Below, in pieces: positions 35,110 through 43,536 of a stretch of DNA of 64,000 nt (positions are counted from its first letter, which is position 1; every line of letters starts with the position of its first letter). Origin of the DNA: CADCVW01 sp964251385 (lineage in GTDB: Bacteria > Pseudomonadota > Alphaproteobacteria > Sphingomonadales > Sphingomonadaceae). The stretch covers positions 248,001-312,000 of the forward strand of contig CAXUJK010000001.1 in the NCBI GenBank assembly GCA_964251385.1, given 5' to 3'. The position numbers were made by a program, and so were the translations under genes. A model generated the notes under the pieces. It searched no databases. It was not told the DNA's origin and worked only from the letters and a program-made list of their open reading frames with translations.

Positions 35110-35709
35110 ATGGACATCATCCTCCTGGAACGCGTCGAAAAACTCGGCGCCATCGGCGACGTCGTCACCGTCAAGAACGGCTACGCGCGCAACTTCCTGC
35201 TCCCCAACGGCAAGGCCCTGCGCGCCAACGACGCCAACAAGCGCGTGTTCGAGGCCAATCGCGCGCGTATCGAATCGGACAACGCGGCGCGCCGCGACGT
35301 CGCAAAGACCGATGCGTCCGGCATCGACGGACGCACGATCGTGCTCATCCGTCAGGCGTCCAACGTCGGCCAGCTCTACGGCTCGGTCGCCGCGCGCGAC
35401 ATCATCGAGGAATTGGGCGCGGACGCCGCCAAGGTGACCCGCAACCAGGTCGTGCTCGACCGCCCGATCAAGGCGCTGGGCGTGCACGAAGTCCGGATTG
35501 CATTGCACGCCGAGGTCGTCGTCACGATCAAGGTCAACGTCGCGCGCTCGCCCGACGAGGCGGAACTGCAGGCCAAGGGCGTCGACGTGTCGCAGGACAT
35601 GTTCGAACGCGAGAGCGCCGGGTTCACCGAGGACTATGATCCGAACGCGGAGCCCGGCGTCGCCGAGGATCGTCCTTACCGCGAAGACGCGAACACGCCT
35701 GCGTCCTAG
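35110..35709 (+). CDS. rplI: 50S ribosomal protein L9
   Basis: Large-subunit protein with an N-terminal RNA-binding lobe (MDIILLERVEKLGAIGDVVTVKNGYARNFLLPNGKAL) and a C-terminal lobe joined by a long helix. At 199 residues it is about 50 longer than E. coli L9, with an acidic C-terminal extension (DMFERESAGFTEDYDPNAEPGV) as in other alphaproteobacteria. It starts 7 bases after rpsR. Confidence 0.97.
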   Translation: MDIILLERVEKLGAIGDVVTVKNGYARNFLLPNGKALRANDANKRVFEANRARIESDNAARRDVAKTDASGIDGRTIVLIRQASNVGQLYGSVAARDIIEELGADAAKVTRNQVVLDRPIKALGVHEVRIALHAEVVVTIKVNVARSPDEAELQAKGVDVSQDMFERESAGFTEDYDPNAEPGVAEDRPYREDANTPAS

Positions 35710-35713
35710 CCGA

Positions 35714-35747
35714 TTACGTCATCCCGGGGCATGCCGGGATGACGTAA
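35714..35747. repeat. Intergenic palindrome, family B (GTCATCCCGG), single unit
   Basis: Perfect 14-base arms TTACGTCATCCCGG and CCGGGATGACGTAA around GGCATG, placed between the convergent ends of rplI and folE. It could serve as a bidirectional terminator-like hairpin. Related GTCATCCC arms recur at four other sites in the window. Confidence 0.8.
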
Positions 35748-35764
35748 AATGCGCCGGCCAGAGT

Positions 35765-36352
35765 TCAGTACCCCATCAGCGCCAACACTTCGCGCCGGGA
35801 CCGTTCGTCCTCGCGAAAGACCCCCATCATGCGGCTCGTGGTCATCATCACACCCGGCGTATTGACGCCCCGCGCGCTCATGCACGCATGGCTTGCCTCG
35901 ATCACGACCGCGACGCCCATCGGCTCGAGCTGTTCCCAGATCGTGTCCGCGACCTGCGCGGTCAGCCGTTCCTGCACCTGCAGACGTCGCGCGAAGCCGT
36001 GCAGCACGCGCGCGAGTTTGGAGATGCCCACCACCCGCGACCCCGGCAGATAGGCGATCGCCGCCTTGCCGATGATGGGGGCGAGGTGGTGCTCGCAATG
36101 CGACTGGAAGGGAATATCGCGCAGCAGAACGATCTCGTCGTAACCGCCGACCTCGTCGAACGTGCGCGCCAGATGCAGCGCCGGGTCGGACGCGTAGCCG
36201 ATGCCGTACTCGCGCCAGGCGCGAGCCACGCGCGATGGCGTATCGAGCAGGCCCTCGCGTTCTGGATCGTCGCCCGCCCAGCGGATCAGTGTGCGCACCG
36301 CGTCGAGCACCTCCGGCGGCAGCGCATCGCGCGATGGTTCCCGATCGCTCAT
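35765..36352 (-). CDS. folE: GTP cyclohydrolase I
   Basis: First enzyme of tetrahydrofolate synthesis, making dihydroneopterin triphosphate from GTP. The 195-residue protein has the zinc-site Cys in CEHHLAPI and Cys in SHACMSARGV, with the QSHCEHH and GYASDPALHL motifs of FolE. ATG at 36352 overlaps the TGA of the upstream flavoprotein gene (ATGA); an upstream ATG at 36439 adds a non-conserved leader. Confidence 0.95.
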   Translation of the reverse strand: MSDREPSRDALPPEVLDAVRTLIRWAGDDPEREGLLDTPSRVARAWREYGIGYASDPALHLARTFDEVGGYDEIVLLRDIPFQSHCEHHLAPIIGKAAIAYLPGSRVVGISKLARVLHGFARRLQVQERLTAQVADTIWEQLEPMGVAVVIEASHACMSARGVNTPGVMMTTSRMMGVFREDERSRREVLALMGY

Positions 36353-37692
36353 GCCGCGGCGCGTCGCGAGGCGTAGTCGGCGATGATCGTCGCGGCGAGC
36401 ATTTCGGCCTGCACGCGTATCTCCGGGACCGCGACGCATTCCCAGAATGCACCACGCGCCATCGGGCCGACCGCGTAGAGCGGTAGATCACGTGGCGACA
36501 GGACGCGCAGGTCGTCGTCGACGGCAAGGCCGAGCCCGGATGCGTCGGTACTCGCGTCGCCAAGCGCCAGCATGGATCGGACGAGCGCGTTGTCGCCGCG
36601 ACGCAGGTCGCCCGCAGGCCCCGTGCAGTTGATCACGCCCGCAACCATGACCCTCTCTACCGCTGCCGCGCCTCGCCAACGGATGCCGACCTCCGTGCCA
36701 TGCACACTCGCGATGCGTCCGGGCTGGACGATCAGGCGTCCCTCGTCGATGCGCGCGCGCAATCTTGCCCAAACATCGGGCGCGATGCGGTGGCGGTGGA
36801 CGTCCCACCACGGACGGAGGTGGCGCAGGAACCGTGATCGCTGGGCTTCGGTCCAGCCCTGCCAGATCGCCTGCGTCGACGGCCGCAGCGCGTCGACGAC
36901 CGCACGCCACAGAGCAACCCGGCTTTGCGCCCGTACCCAGCCAAGCAGCGCGAGCGGCGAACGCCCGTCGGGTGGCGTCCCCGCCTCGCCGAACACGTCC
37001 TCGTGCGGTTGCGGCAACAGACCGCGACGCGACAAGGCAATAATCCGGCCGCGGAACCCACGCGCATCCAACCCGAGCACCGTGTCGACTGCGGTCAGAC
37101 CTGTTCCGATAAGCAGGACGTCGCCCGTTTGCCCGGCGAGCCGGTCGATGACGCGTTGCCCGTTCTCGCTCCATGGATCGTCGGCTTGGGGTGCGGTCAG
37201 GTCGGCGAGCACGGCGAAACGCTGCGGCGGCAGGTTGCCCGCCGCCACGACGACCGCGTCGGCGTCGATCGTGTCTCCCGATTCAAGCCGAACCTTGCCG
37301 CGGTCCAACGCAAGCGCGTGATCGGCGAGGGCGGCGATCCCGTCGCCGGCATCGTGGAGGATTTCACCGAGGTAACGCCGATACAGCATGCGCGATGCGA
37401 AGCTCGCCCCCGTGCCCTCGCCCCGCGCCGTCAGCCACCGTGAGAAATGATCCGGCCGGTCCGCATACGCGCTCATGCCGCCCGCGCAGACGTTGAGCCG
37501 GTGCGCGGGTTCGCGCGTGCCATAGGCCAGCCCTTGCGCGAACGTTCCCGTGCGATCGATCAGGACGACCCGCGCGCCGCGTGCCGCCAAGTGGACCGCG
37601 GTCATGGTCCCGCTGAACCCCGCCCCTACGACCGCGACGAGCGGCCGCTCCGTTCCCGGCTCCTCGACCGTGGCCGCCGCGTGTTCGTTCAT
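36349..37692 (-). CDS. FAD/NAD(P)-binding flavoprotein (COG4529-like)
   Basis: A 447-residue protein with an N-terminal dinucleotide fold VVAVVGAGFSGTMTAVHLAARGARVVLID at about 20-48. Later features match the YdhS/COG4529 group: GLAYGTREPAHRLNVCAGGMSAYADRPDHFSRWL, VVAAGNLPP, and GTGLTAVDTVLGLDARG near 205. The reaction is unknown; it is probably a soluble oxidoreductase. ATG at 37692 is used because an ATG at 37707 would lie within the CCA end of the tRNA-Arg gene. It overlaps folE by ATGA. Confidence 0.8.
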   Translation of the reverse strand: MNEHAAATVEEPGTERPLVAVVGAGFSGTMTAVHLAARGARVVLIDRTGTFAQGLAYGTREPAHRLNVCAGGMSAYADRPDHFSRWLTARGEGTGASFASRMLYRRYLGEILHDAGDGIAALADHALALDRGKVRLESGDTIDADAVVVAAGNLPPQRFAVLADLTAPQADDPWSENGQRVIDRLAGQTGDVLLIGTGLTAVDTVLGLDARGFRGRIIALSRRGLLPQPHEDVFGEAGTPPDGRSPLALLGWVRAQSRVALWRAVVDALRPSTQAIWQGWTEAQRSRFLRHLRPWWDVHRHRIAPDVWARLRARIDEGRLIVQPGRIASVHGTEVGIRWRGAAAVERVMVAGVINCTGPAGDLRRGDNALVRSMLALGDASTDASGLGLAVDDDLRVLSPRDLPLYAVGPMARGAFWECVAVPEIRVQAEMLAATIIADYASRRAAA

Positions 37693-37706
37693 GCCAATTT
37701 CGCTCA

Positions 37707-37783
37707 TGGTGGCCCCGGAGGGACTCGAACCCCCGACCTGCGGTTTAGGAAACCGTTGCTCTGTCCGGCTGAGCTACGGAGCC
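37707..37783 (-). tRNA. tRNA-Arg (anticodon CCT)
   Basis: Minus-strand cloverleaf with acceptor arms GGCTCCG and CGGGGCC paired with one G-U, loop TTCCTAA giving anticodon CCT, and T loop GTTCGAGTC. CCA is encoded (37707-37709). It decodes AGG. The last base of CCA coincides with an in-frame ATG of the flavoprotein gene. No integration site features are visible. Confidence 0.96.
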
Positions 37784-37842
37784 GTGGGTTCGTCTGATAT
37801 GAGGCGGCGGTACGCAAAGCAAATTGGTTGCGAGGCTTCGCC

Positions 37843-38268
37843 TCAATTCTTGGTCTCGGGCGGGACGAACGGCATGGGCAGCGGCGCGACCGGAACGCCG
37901 TCGTCCGCCAGCGCCTTTGCGTCCGCGCGCGTCGCCTGGCCGTGGATCGATCGGGCTTCGGCCTCGCCCAGATGGATCGCGCGCGCCTCGTCCGCGAAAC
38001 GCGTCCCGACATAGTCCGACGATGCGAGAGCGCGTGCCTGCGCATCGGCGAGCTTGCCCAGCATCGCCTTCGCCTGCGCGGGGGAAACGCCGCCGCTGTT
38101 CGACTTGGACGAGACGGCGGGTGCCATCACCGCCTTGGTCACCTCGCCGCTGCCGCAGATCGGGCACGCGACGAGCCCGCGCGCGGATTGGTCGTCGAAG
38201 TCGGCGCTCTTGCCGAACCATGCCTCGAACACGTGATCGGCCGCACAGCGCAGGTCGAAGACGATCAT
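37843..38268 (-). CDS. DUF1178 family protein with a zinc-ribbon-like motif
   Basis: A 141-residue protein starting MIVFDLRCAADHVFEAWF, the DUF1178 hallmark, with CPICGSGEVTKAVMAPAV near 34-51 and a C-terminal GVPVAPLPMPFVP. The CPIC, together with an earlier Cys, may form part of a metal site. Function unknown. Its start overlaps the nitrilase-family gene by four bases, so the two are co-transcribed. Confidence 0.85.
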   Translation of the reverse strand: MIVFDLRCAADHVFEAWFGKSADFDDQSARGLVACPICGSGEVTKAVMAPAVSSKSNSGGVSPAQAKAMLGKLADAQARALASSDYVGTRFADEARAIHLGEAEARSIHGQATRADAKALADDGVPVAPLPMPFVPPETKN

Positions 38269-39092
38269 GCCGCGACCTGCGCGACCGGGATGGCGCGGCG
38301 ATGATCGATGACCGGAATTGCGGCGCGCGCCCTCGCGACCGCCTCCGGGTCAAGCTCGGCGAAGCAGACTTCGTCCTGCTCCTCGCCCATGTCGAGCACG
38401 ATCTCGCCCCGGGGATTGACGACCAGGCTGTGGCCGAACGTGTCCCGGCCGTCCTCGTGAGGACCGCACTGCGCCGCCGCCACGACCCAGCACGCGTTTT
38501 CGACCGCCCGGGCACGCACGAGCAAATGCCAGTGCGCACGGCCGGTCGGCACGGTGAACGCGGCCGGGATCGTCAGCACCGTCGCGCCCGCCGCCGACAA
38601 TGATGCGTACAGCGCCGGAAAGCGCAGGTCGTAGCAGATGGACAGGCCGAGCACGCCGACGGGCGTGCGGACGATCGTGGCGGCCGCGCCCGGGGTATAG
38701 CGGGCCGACTCGCGCCACCGCTCGCCCGTTGGCAGGTCGACATCGAACAAGTGGATCTTATCGTACGCAGCGCGCACCGATCCGGCATCGTCGATGACAA
38801 ACGCCCGATTGGCGAGTTGTCCGTCCGCGCGGCGGATCGCGAGCGACCCCAATTGCACCCAGATGCCATGCGCGTGCGCGGCGGCACGGACGGCGGCGAG
38901 AACCGGGTCGTCATCCTGTTCGAAGATGTTCGCCGCCGCCCGCTCGGCGTCTCGGTCGAGGAAGCCCGACATCTCGGGCGTGAACAGCATCGCTGCCCCG
39001 CCCGACGCCGCCTTGCCGATCGCGCGCACGAGCGCGTCGGCGTTGCGGGCCAGATCAAGGCCGGTGCACGCCTGATGGAGCGCGATCTTCAA
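38265..39092 (-). CDS. Carbon-nitrogen hydrolase (nitrilase/omega-amidase family)
   Basis: A 275-residue cytosolic enzyme with the nitrilase triad: Glu in FTPEMSGF near 42, Lys in YDKIHLFDVD near 112, and Cys in SICYDLRFPALY near 149. Nit-like members hydrolyse omega-amides such as deaminated glutathione. The start codon is TTG, chosen from the conserved MKIALHQ N terminus. Pairing with DUF1178 and a glutaredoxin gene is common in alphaproteobacteria. Confidence 0.9.
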   Translation of the reverse strand: MKIALHQACTGLDLARNADALVRAIGKAASGGAAMLFTPEMSGFLDRDAERAAANIFEQDDDPVLAAVRAAAHAHGIWVQLGSLAIRRADGQLANRAFVIDDAGSVRAAYDKIHLFDVDLPTGERWRESARYTPGAAATIVRTPVGVLGLSICYDLRFPALYASLSAAGATVLTIPAAFTVPTGRAHWHLLVRARAVENACWVVAAAQCGPHEDGRDTFGHSLVVNPRGEIVLDMGEEQDEVCFAELDPEAVARARAAIPVIDHRRAIPVAQVAA

Positions 39093-39110
39093 GGTAAGAG
39101 CAGGCGCGAG

Positions 39111-39368
39111 CTATGCGGCGAGCATCGCGTCGAGCCGTCCCGCACTCTCCAGCGCCGCGAGATCGTCCGACCCGCCGACATGCTCGCCGTCGATGAAGAT
39201 CTGCGGCACGGTCGTGCGTCCGTTTGCGCGTCCCAGCATTTCTTCACGCGCGGACGGGTCCGAGTTGATCTCGCTTTCCTGGTAGCTCGCGCCCTTGGAG
39301 TCGAGCAACGCCTTGGCGCGCGCGCAGTACGGGCAGCCCGACTTGGTGTAGATTTCGATGTTCGCCAT
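39111..39368 (-). CDS. grxC: Glutaredoxin 3
   Basis: A small thiol-redox protein of 85 residues with the dithiol active site CPYC at Cys12-Cys15, the TVPQIFIDGEHVGGSDD glutathione-binding stretch near 56-72, and GRxC-like length. ATG at 39368 (MANIEIYTKSG) is the conserved start. It probably belongs to the same run as comF, 41 bases away. Confidence 0.95.
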   Translation of the reverse strand: MANIEIYTKSGCPYCARAKALLDSKGASYQESEINSDPSAREEMLGRANGRTTVPQIFIDGEHVGGSDDLAALESAGRLDAMLAA

Positions 39369-39408
39369 GATGTTCTCCTGTGTTGAAGCCAATGTCGATG
39401 CGGCGTGC

Positions 39409-40152
39409 CTATCGCGCAAGGTGTGATGGACGCACCACGCGCGCCCATACGTGCAGCTCCACGCTTTGCGCGCCCGCTTTCTTCAAGACCTTGGCACACG
39501 CGTCCGCGGTACTTCCGGTCGTATAGATGTCGTCGACCAGCATGATTCGGCGCCCGGCGAAGCCGTGACCCGGCGCAACCGCGAAGGCGCCGCGCACCGT
39601 GTCCCGCCGCTGCGCGCTGTTCATCGCTTTTAACGGCGGCGTGCCGCGGGTGCGGGTCAGGCCTTGCAGCGCGACCGGGACGTCCGTCCGCCGCCCGAGC
39701 GCGGACGCCACCAGCGCGGACTGGTTGTAGCCGCGTCGCCAGATGCGCCAGCGATGGAGCGGCACGGGAACGAGCAGCGCGTCCCCGCCCGCGACGACGT
39801 TGCGCGCCATGAGGTTGGCGATCGTGAGCGCGATCGCGGGCCGCGTGCCGTATTTCAGCTTGAGCGCGATGCGGCGGGTGAGGTCGCCGTAGGCCGCCGC
39901 CGCGTAGGTGCGATCAAAACTGGGCGGCTTGGCCAGACAGGCGGCGCAGCGCATCTCGTCGGCTTCGATCATGGGCAAGGGCAGCGCACATTGCACGCAG
40001 ATCGGCGGCCCCAGGAAGTCGATGCCGCTCCAGCAAGTCATGCAGAAGCGCGCATCGCCGTCCACGATCGTGCCGCAACCGGGGCAACGCGGCGGCAGGG
40101 CGAAGCCGATAACCGGGCGCGCGATCGCCTGCAGGGGTGAGAACGCGGACAT
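39409..40152 (-). CDS. ComF family protein (phosphoribosyltransferase-like)
   Basis: A 247-residue protein with an N-terminal zinc-ribbon of four CxxC pairs (CPGC, CMTC, CVQC, CAAC) and a C-terminal PRTase fold with LVPVPLHRWRIWRRGYNQS and the PRPP motif MLVDDIYTTGSTADA. In competent bacteria ComF aids DNA uptake, but in alphaproteobacteria the function is unclear. ATG at 40152 (MSAFSP) is chosen; it is 43 bases from the divergent methyltransferase gene. Confidence 0.87.
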   Translation of the reverse strand: MSAFSPLQAIARPVIGFALPPRCPGCGTIVDGDARFCMTCWSGIDFLGPPICVQCALPLPMIEADEMRCAACLAKPPSFDRTYAAAAYGDLTRRIALKLKYGTRPAIALTIANLMARNVVAGGDALLVPVPLHRWRIWRRGYNQSALVASALGRRTDVPVALQGLTRTRGTPPLKAMNSAQRRDTVRGAFAVAPGHGFAGRRIMLVDDIYTTGSTADACAKVLKKAGAQSVELHVWARVVRPSHLAR

Positions 40153-40195
40153 CTCCGCCTTGTCGCCGCCCCTCGCGCCCGGCACAAGAGCGCGA

Positions 40196-40984
40196 ATGGA
40201 CGCGGGCAAGCTGTTCGACCGGCGGGCGCGGCGTCTGCACCGCGATCGCGCCGTTCGCGGCGGCGGAGACGCGTTCGTGCACGCGCGCGCGTTCGACGAG
40301 GTGCTGGAGCGGCTCGAGTTCGTCAAGCGCGGGTTCGGCCGTGCGCTGCTTCTCGGCTGCGCGGATCCTTCGTGGGCCGCACGGCTGAGCAACATCGTGG
40401 GCGAAGTCTTGGTTGCCGATCCCTCGCCCGCGGCCGCGGCCGCGGCGCACGGGGTCGCGGCGGACGAGGACCGGTTGCCGTTCGCGGACGGGTCGTTCGA
40501 TCTCGTGATCGCGATCGGAACGCTCGACGCAGTCGACGATCTGCCGGGCGCTCTGATCCTGATACGGCGTATCCTTCGTGCCGATGGTCTGATGCTCGCC
40601 GCGATGGCGGGCGCGGGAAGCCTGCCGCGCCTCAGGGCCGCGATGCTCGCCGCCGATGCCGCCGAGGGTCGGGGCGCGGCCCCGCGCATGCACCCGGCGG
40701 TGGACGTGCGAACCGCGGGAGACCTGCTCGCCCGCGCCGGGTTCGCGTTGCCGGTCGCCGACAGCGAAAGCCTGGATGTCAGCTATGCCGATCTGGGGAC
40801 ACTCCTCGCGGACATACGCGCGCATGGCGGGGGCAATGCGCTCGCGCGCCGTTCGCGGACGCCGCTCGGCCGCATCGGACTGGCCACCGCCGCCGCCGAC
40901 TTTTCGCGTGATGCCAAGAACGGTCGCACGATCGAGCGCTTCGAGGTCCTACATTTGTCCGGTTGGGCTCCCGCGCCTCGCTAG
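40196..40984 (+). CDS. SAM-dependent methyltransferase
   Basis: A 262-residue class I methyltransferase. The SAM-binding region has ALLLGCADPSWAARL near 52-66 and PFADGSFDLVIAIGTLDAVDDLPGAL near 100-125. Pattern and gene neighbourhood (comF, grxC) recall the BioC/NDUFAF5-like proteins, but the target cannot be read. The SAM loop GCADPS departs from the usual GxGxG. Its TAG stop overlaps the convergent MutT gene. Confidence 0.78.
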   Translation: MDAGKLFDRRARRLHRDRAVRGGGDAFVHARAFDEVLERLEFVKRGFGRALLLGCADPSWAARLSNIVGEVLVADPSPAAAAAAHGVAADEDRLPFADGSFDLVIAIGTLDAVDDLPGALILIRRILRADGLMLAAMAGAGSLPRLRAAMLAADAAEGRGAAPRMHPAVDVRTAGDLLARAGFALPVADSESLDVSYADLGTLLADIRAHGGGNALARRSRTPLGRIGLATAAADFSRDAKNGRTIERFEVLHLSGWAPAPR

Positions 40985-41385
40985 ATCAGCGCTTCCAACA
41001 TGCCGATGAGCGGGCGATCCGCCGTCGGCATGTCGAGACCGTGAAGCTCCGAGGGCGAGAGCCAGCGGAGTTCGGTCGCCACGATCGGCTCGGGCGTCCC
41101 GGTCCACGCGCGGCAGAGGAACACGAGCAGCAGCAGGTGACGTTCGTCCAACGGCTCGCTGGCGAAGCATGCGGGCGTCAGCGCCCCCGCTTGGACGACG
41201 ATGCCGAGCTCCTCGTGCAGTTCGCGGACAAGCGCGCTCTCCGGATCCTCGTGCGCCTCGACCTTGCCCCCGGGGAACTCCCACAGCCCGGCCATCGCCG
41301 CGCCGGGCGGGCGGCGCTGAACGAGAACGCGTGCCTGCGCGTCGATCAGTGCCGCTGCGGCGACGATGACGATCGGGCCGTTCAT
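40981..41385 (-). CDS. mutT: MutT-type Nudix hydrolase (8-oxo-dGTP diphosphatase)
   Basis: A 134-residue enzyme that removes oxidised dGTP. The full Nudix box is present at about 38-60: GGKVEAHEDPESALVRELHEELG, with Glu-Glu metal ligands. N-terminal residues of VLVQRRPPGAAMAGLWEFPGGK match MutT rather than broader Nudix groups. Its tail overlaps the methyltransferase gene by four bases. Confidence 0.92.
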   Translation of the reverse strand: MNGPIVIVAAAALIDAQARVLVQRRPPGAAMAGLWEFPGGKVEAHEDPESALVRELHEELGIVVQAGALTPACFASEPLDERHLLLLVFLCRAWTGTPEPIVATELRWLSPSELHGLDMPTADRPLIGMLEALI

Positions 41386-41460
41386 AGCGGATTATCCTCC
41401 AAAGGATTGTTAAGCAATTATTCCTAAGAGCGTGGGGAACGGGAACTCGAAAGGCGGCGA

Positions 41461-41640
41461 ATGACTGCGCGGCGACATCTGCGGAAGCTTGGCAAGGACG
41501 AACGCGGATCGACGGCGGTCGAATACGGCCTGATCGCGGCGCTTGTCGTGATCGCCTGCATCACCGCGCTCAAGAACTTGGCGTCGACCAACAGCGAGAT
41601 GTGGAACAACGTTTCGAACGAGGTCAGCGTTAGCGGCTGA
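41461..41640 (+). CDS. Flp/Fap-type pilin, first copy
   Basis: A 59-residue pilin with a basic N terminus and the Flp processing region GSTAVEYGLIAALVVIA, where prepilin peptidase cuts before the hydrophobic segment and Glu5 is retained. A GAAAGGCGG ribosome-binding site is present. It is shorter than most open frames so it is easily missed. It lies 138 bases before a second pilin gene. No tad or cpa assembly genes are within the window. Confidence 0.85.
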   Translation: MTARRHLRKLGKDERGSTAVEYGLIAALVVIACITALKNLASTNSEMWNNVSNEVSVSG

Positions 41641-41777
41641 CGCGGAAAATAAGCCTGGTTCCGTTAAACATTTGGAAACCGGAGGATCATAAACCCGGAG
41701 ACGACCGCTCGATCGGACAGTCGGGCGGCTTGGGGGCAAGTATAGCTTCCGACGCTTTGGAACCAAGGAGACCCGAC

Positions 41778-41945
41778 ATGAAGAAGTTCTACAAGATGAT
41801 CAAGGACACCAAGGGCGCGACCGCCATCGAGTACGGCCTCATCGCCGCGCTCATCGCCGTCGCCGCGATCAGCGCGATGGGCCGTCTCGGCAACACGCTG
41901 TCGACGACGTTCAACAACGTCTCGGACGAGATGAAGATCAGCTAA
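41778..41945 (+). CDS. Flp/Fap-type pilin, second copy
   Basis: A 55-residue type IVb pilin. After MKKFYKMIKDTKG the processing segment ATAIEYGLIAALIAVAAI appears, then a short soluble tail. It has a strong AAGGAGA ribosome-binding site. The two adjacent pilin genes share their core but differ in the tail. A terminator follows. Confidence 0.9.
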   Translation: MKKFYKMIKDTKGATAIEYGLIAALIAVAAISAMGRLGNTLSTTFNNVSDEMKIS

Positions 41946-41970
41946 GCCGATCTGAACTTTCGAACACGGA

Positions 41971-42002
41971 GGGCGACGGGATCACGGTCCCGCCGCCCTT
42001 TT
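41971..42002 (+). terminator. Rho-independent terminator after the pilin genes
   Basis: GGGCGACGGGA and TCCCGCCGCCC pair with one mismatch around TCACGG and are followed by TTTT. It is located 26 bases after the second pilin stop. Confidence 0.85.
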
Positions 42003-42010
42003 CGTGTGCG

Positions 42011-43468
42011 TCAGCCGCGCGTACCGTAGACAACGAGCTTGACCTTCTGCCCCGGCCTTAACGCCGCGTTGGCCGCCAAACCGTTCAAGGTCGTGAACCG
42101 TACGACCTTGTTGTCGTCGTACGCCATGCGCGCGCTGAGCGACTGCACCGTGTCGCCCGCTTTGATCGTGACCACGTCGATGACGCGCGGCCGGATCGCC
42201 GCCGCTTCGGCCGCGGTGATGGGAGCGAGCGACCGGACCATCGAACTGAACGGCCCGAACTCGCTCTCGGCGGGCGTGATCGTCATGAAGTGGTAGGCGT
42301 GCGTCGCGTCCCAGCGATAGGCGAACACGCCGACGTCGAGCGCGCCCTGCTGCGCCTGCACGCGCGCGACGGTGTACGCGGCCTGCTTGCCGTTCACGGT
42401 GGTCGTCTGCGGCTGCGGTAACTGGAGCTGGCCCTGTCCCGCACCGAGCGCTGCGTAGACGGCTTCGATGTAGCTCGTGAGGTTGCCGTTGAACGCGGCC
42501 GTCGCGAACTGCGCCTGCCCGCCCTGCCCCTGGATCGCGACCGCCGACGTGCCGTTCTGCATCGTGTACCCTTGGGGCGCGGTGAAGCGGAGCCGGAGGT
42601 CGGGATGCGTGAACTGGCCTCCGTTGACCACGCCTTGACGCGGATCGTCGTCGACCAGCGCGCCGTCGAGCGCGGCGAGGAACTGGTCGCGATTGCGAAG
42701 GCCGGTTCCCGCCTTGCCCGTCTTCTGCGCTTCGAGCGTCGCGCGCCGCACGCGATCCGCACTGAGCGGATGCGACGATGCCCAGGACGGAGTCGAGCGT
42801 TCGGCACGGCCCGCGAGGCGTTGTTCCAGCGAGGTCGCGGCGCCGAGCTGCTGCAGCATGCTCGCCGTGGCGCTCGGGTCGTAGCCCGCGCGGGCGAGAT
42901 AGCTGACGCCGAGCGCGTCCGACTGATACTCCTGGTCACGCGAGAATTTAAGGCCGACGAGCTGCGTCAGCTGACCCACGCCCTGCGCGATCTGCTGCGA
43001 CCGCGTGACCAACGCCGCGCCCGCGGACAGGATCTGGCCGAGCAGGCCCGTCCGGCTCCGCGACTTCTGGTGGTTGGCCGCGACATGACCGACCTCGTGG
43101 CCGAGCACGGAAGCGAGCTCGGCCTCGTCGTTCATCACCCCCATCAGCTGGCGCGTGATGTAGACGTAGCCGCCGGGGATCGCGAACGCGTTCATGACGG
43201 GCGAGTTGAGCGTCGTGATCGTCGTTGCCGTCCCTGCGTTGACGATGTTGGACTGCACCGCGACGCGGCGCCCGACGGCGGTCACGTACGCAGCGCGGGG
43301 ACCCGTCTCGGCACCGCCGAACTCCTGCACGAGCTGAGGATGCGCGGCCTGCGCCTGCCTGACCTCGCCCGCGCTGAGCTGACGCTGTCCTTTTTGCGCC
43401 GCCACGACCGACGCCGACATCAGCATCGCCATCGACGCCGAACCGACCAGAACCATCTTCATACGCAT
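42011..43468 (-). CDS. M48 family metalloprotease with LysM-like C-terminal domain
   Basis: A 485-residue periplasmic protein. N-terminal signal peptide (about 1-24), then the zinc motif HEVGHVAANH near 127-136 with downstream EYQSDALGVSYLARAGYDP that supplies the third ligand. After a variable region the C terminus DVVTIKAGDTVQSLSARM and GLAANAALRPGQKVKL looks like a LysM domain that binds peptidoglycan. This architecture resembles the BepA/LoiP group of envelope proteases. The upstream gene accA is 69 bases away and is probably independent. Confidence 0.88.
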   Translation of the reverse strand: MRMKMVLVGSASMAMLMSASVVAAQKGQRQLSAGEVRQAQAAHPQLVQEFGGAETGPRAAYVTAVGRRVAVQSNIVNAGTATTITTLNSPVMNAFAIPGGYVYITRQLMGVMNDEAELASVLGHEVGHVAANHQKSRSRTGLLGQILSAGAALVTRSQQIAQGVGQLTQLVGLKFSRDQEYQSDALGVSYLARAGYDPSATASMLQQLGAATSLEQRLAGRAERSTPSWASSHPLSADRVRRATLEAQKTGKAGTGLRNRDQFLAALDGALVDDDPRQGVVNGGQFTHPDLRLRFTAPQGYTMQNGTSAVAIQGQGGQAQFATAAFNGNLTSYIEAVYAALGAGQGQLQLPQPQTTTVNGKQAAYTVARVQAQQGALDVGVFAYRWDATHAYHFMTITPAESEFGPFSSMVRSLAPITAAEAAAIRPRVIDVVTIKAGDTVQSLSARMAYDDNKVVRFTTLNGLAANAALRPGQKVKLVVYGTRG

Positions 43469-43536
43469 ACGATCGAACTCCCCACATTCCCCGACGGTAA
43501 ACCCGTGATCGGACTCCCATGTTCCCCGGCGGCGGC

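Noticed and set aside
37705..37707. ATG at 37707 as the start of the flavoprotein gene
   Set aside because: It lies within the CCA end of tRNA-Arg; the next ATG at 37692 avoids the overlap and starts the same protein core.
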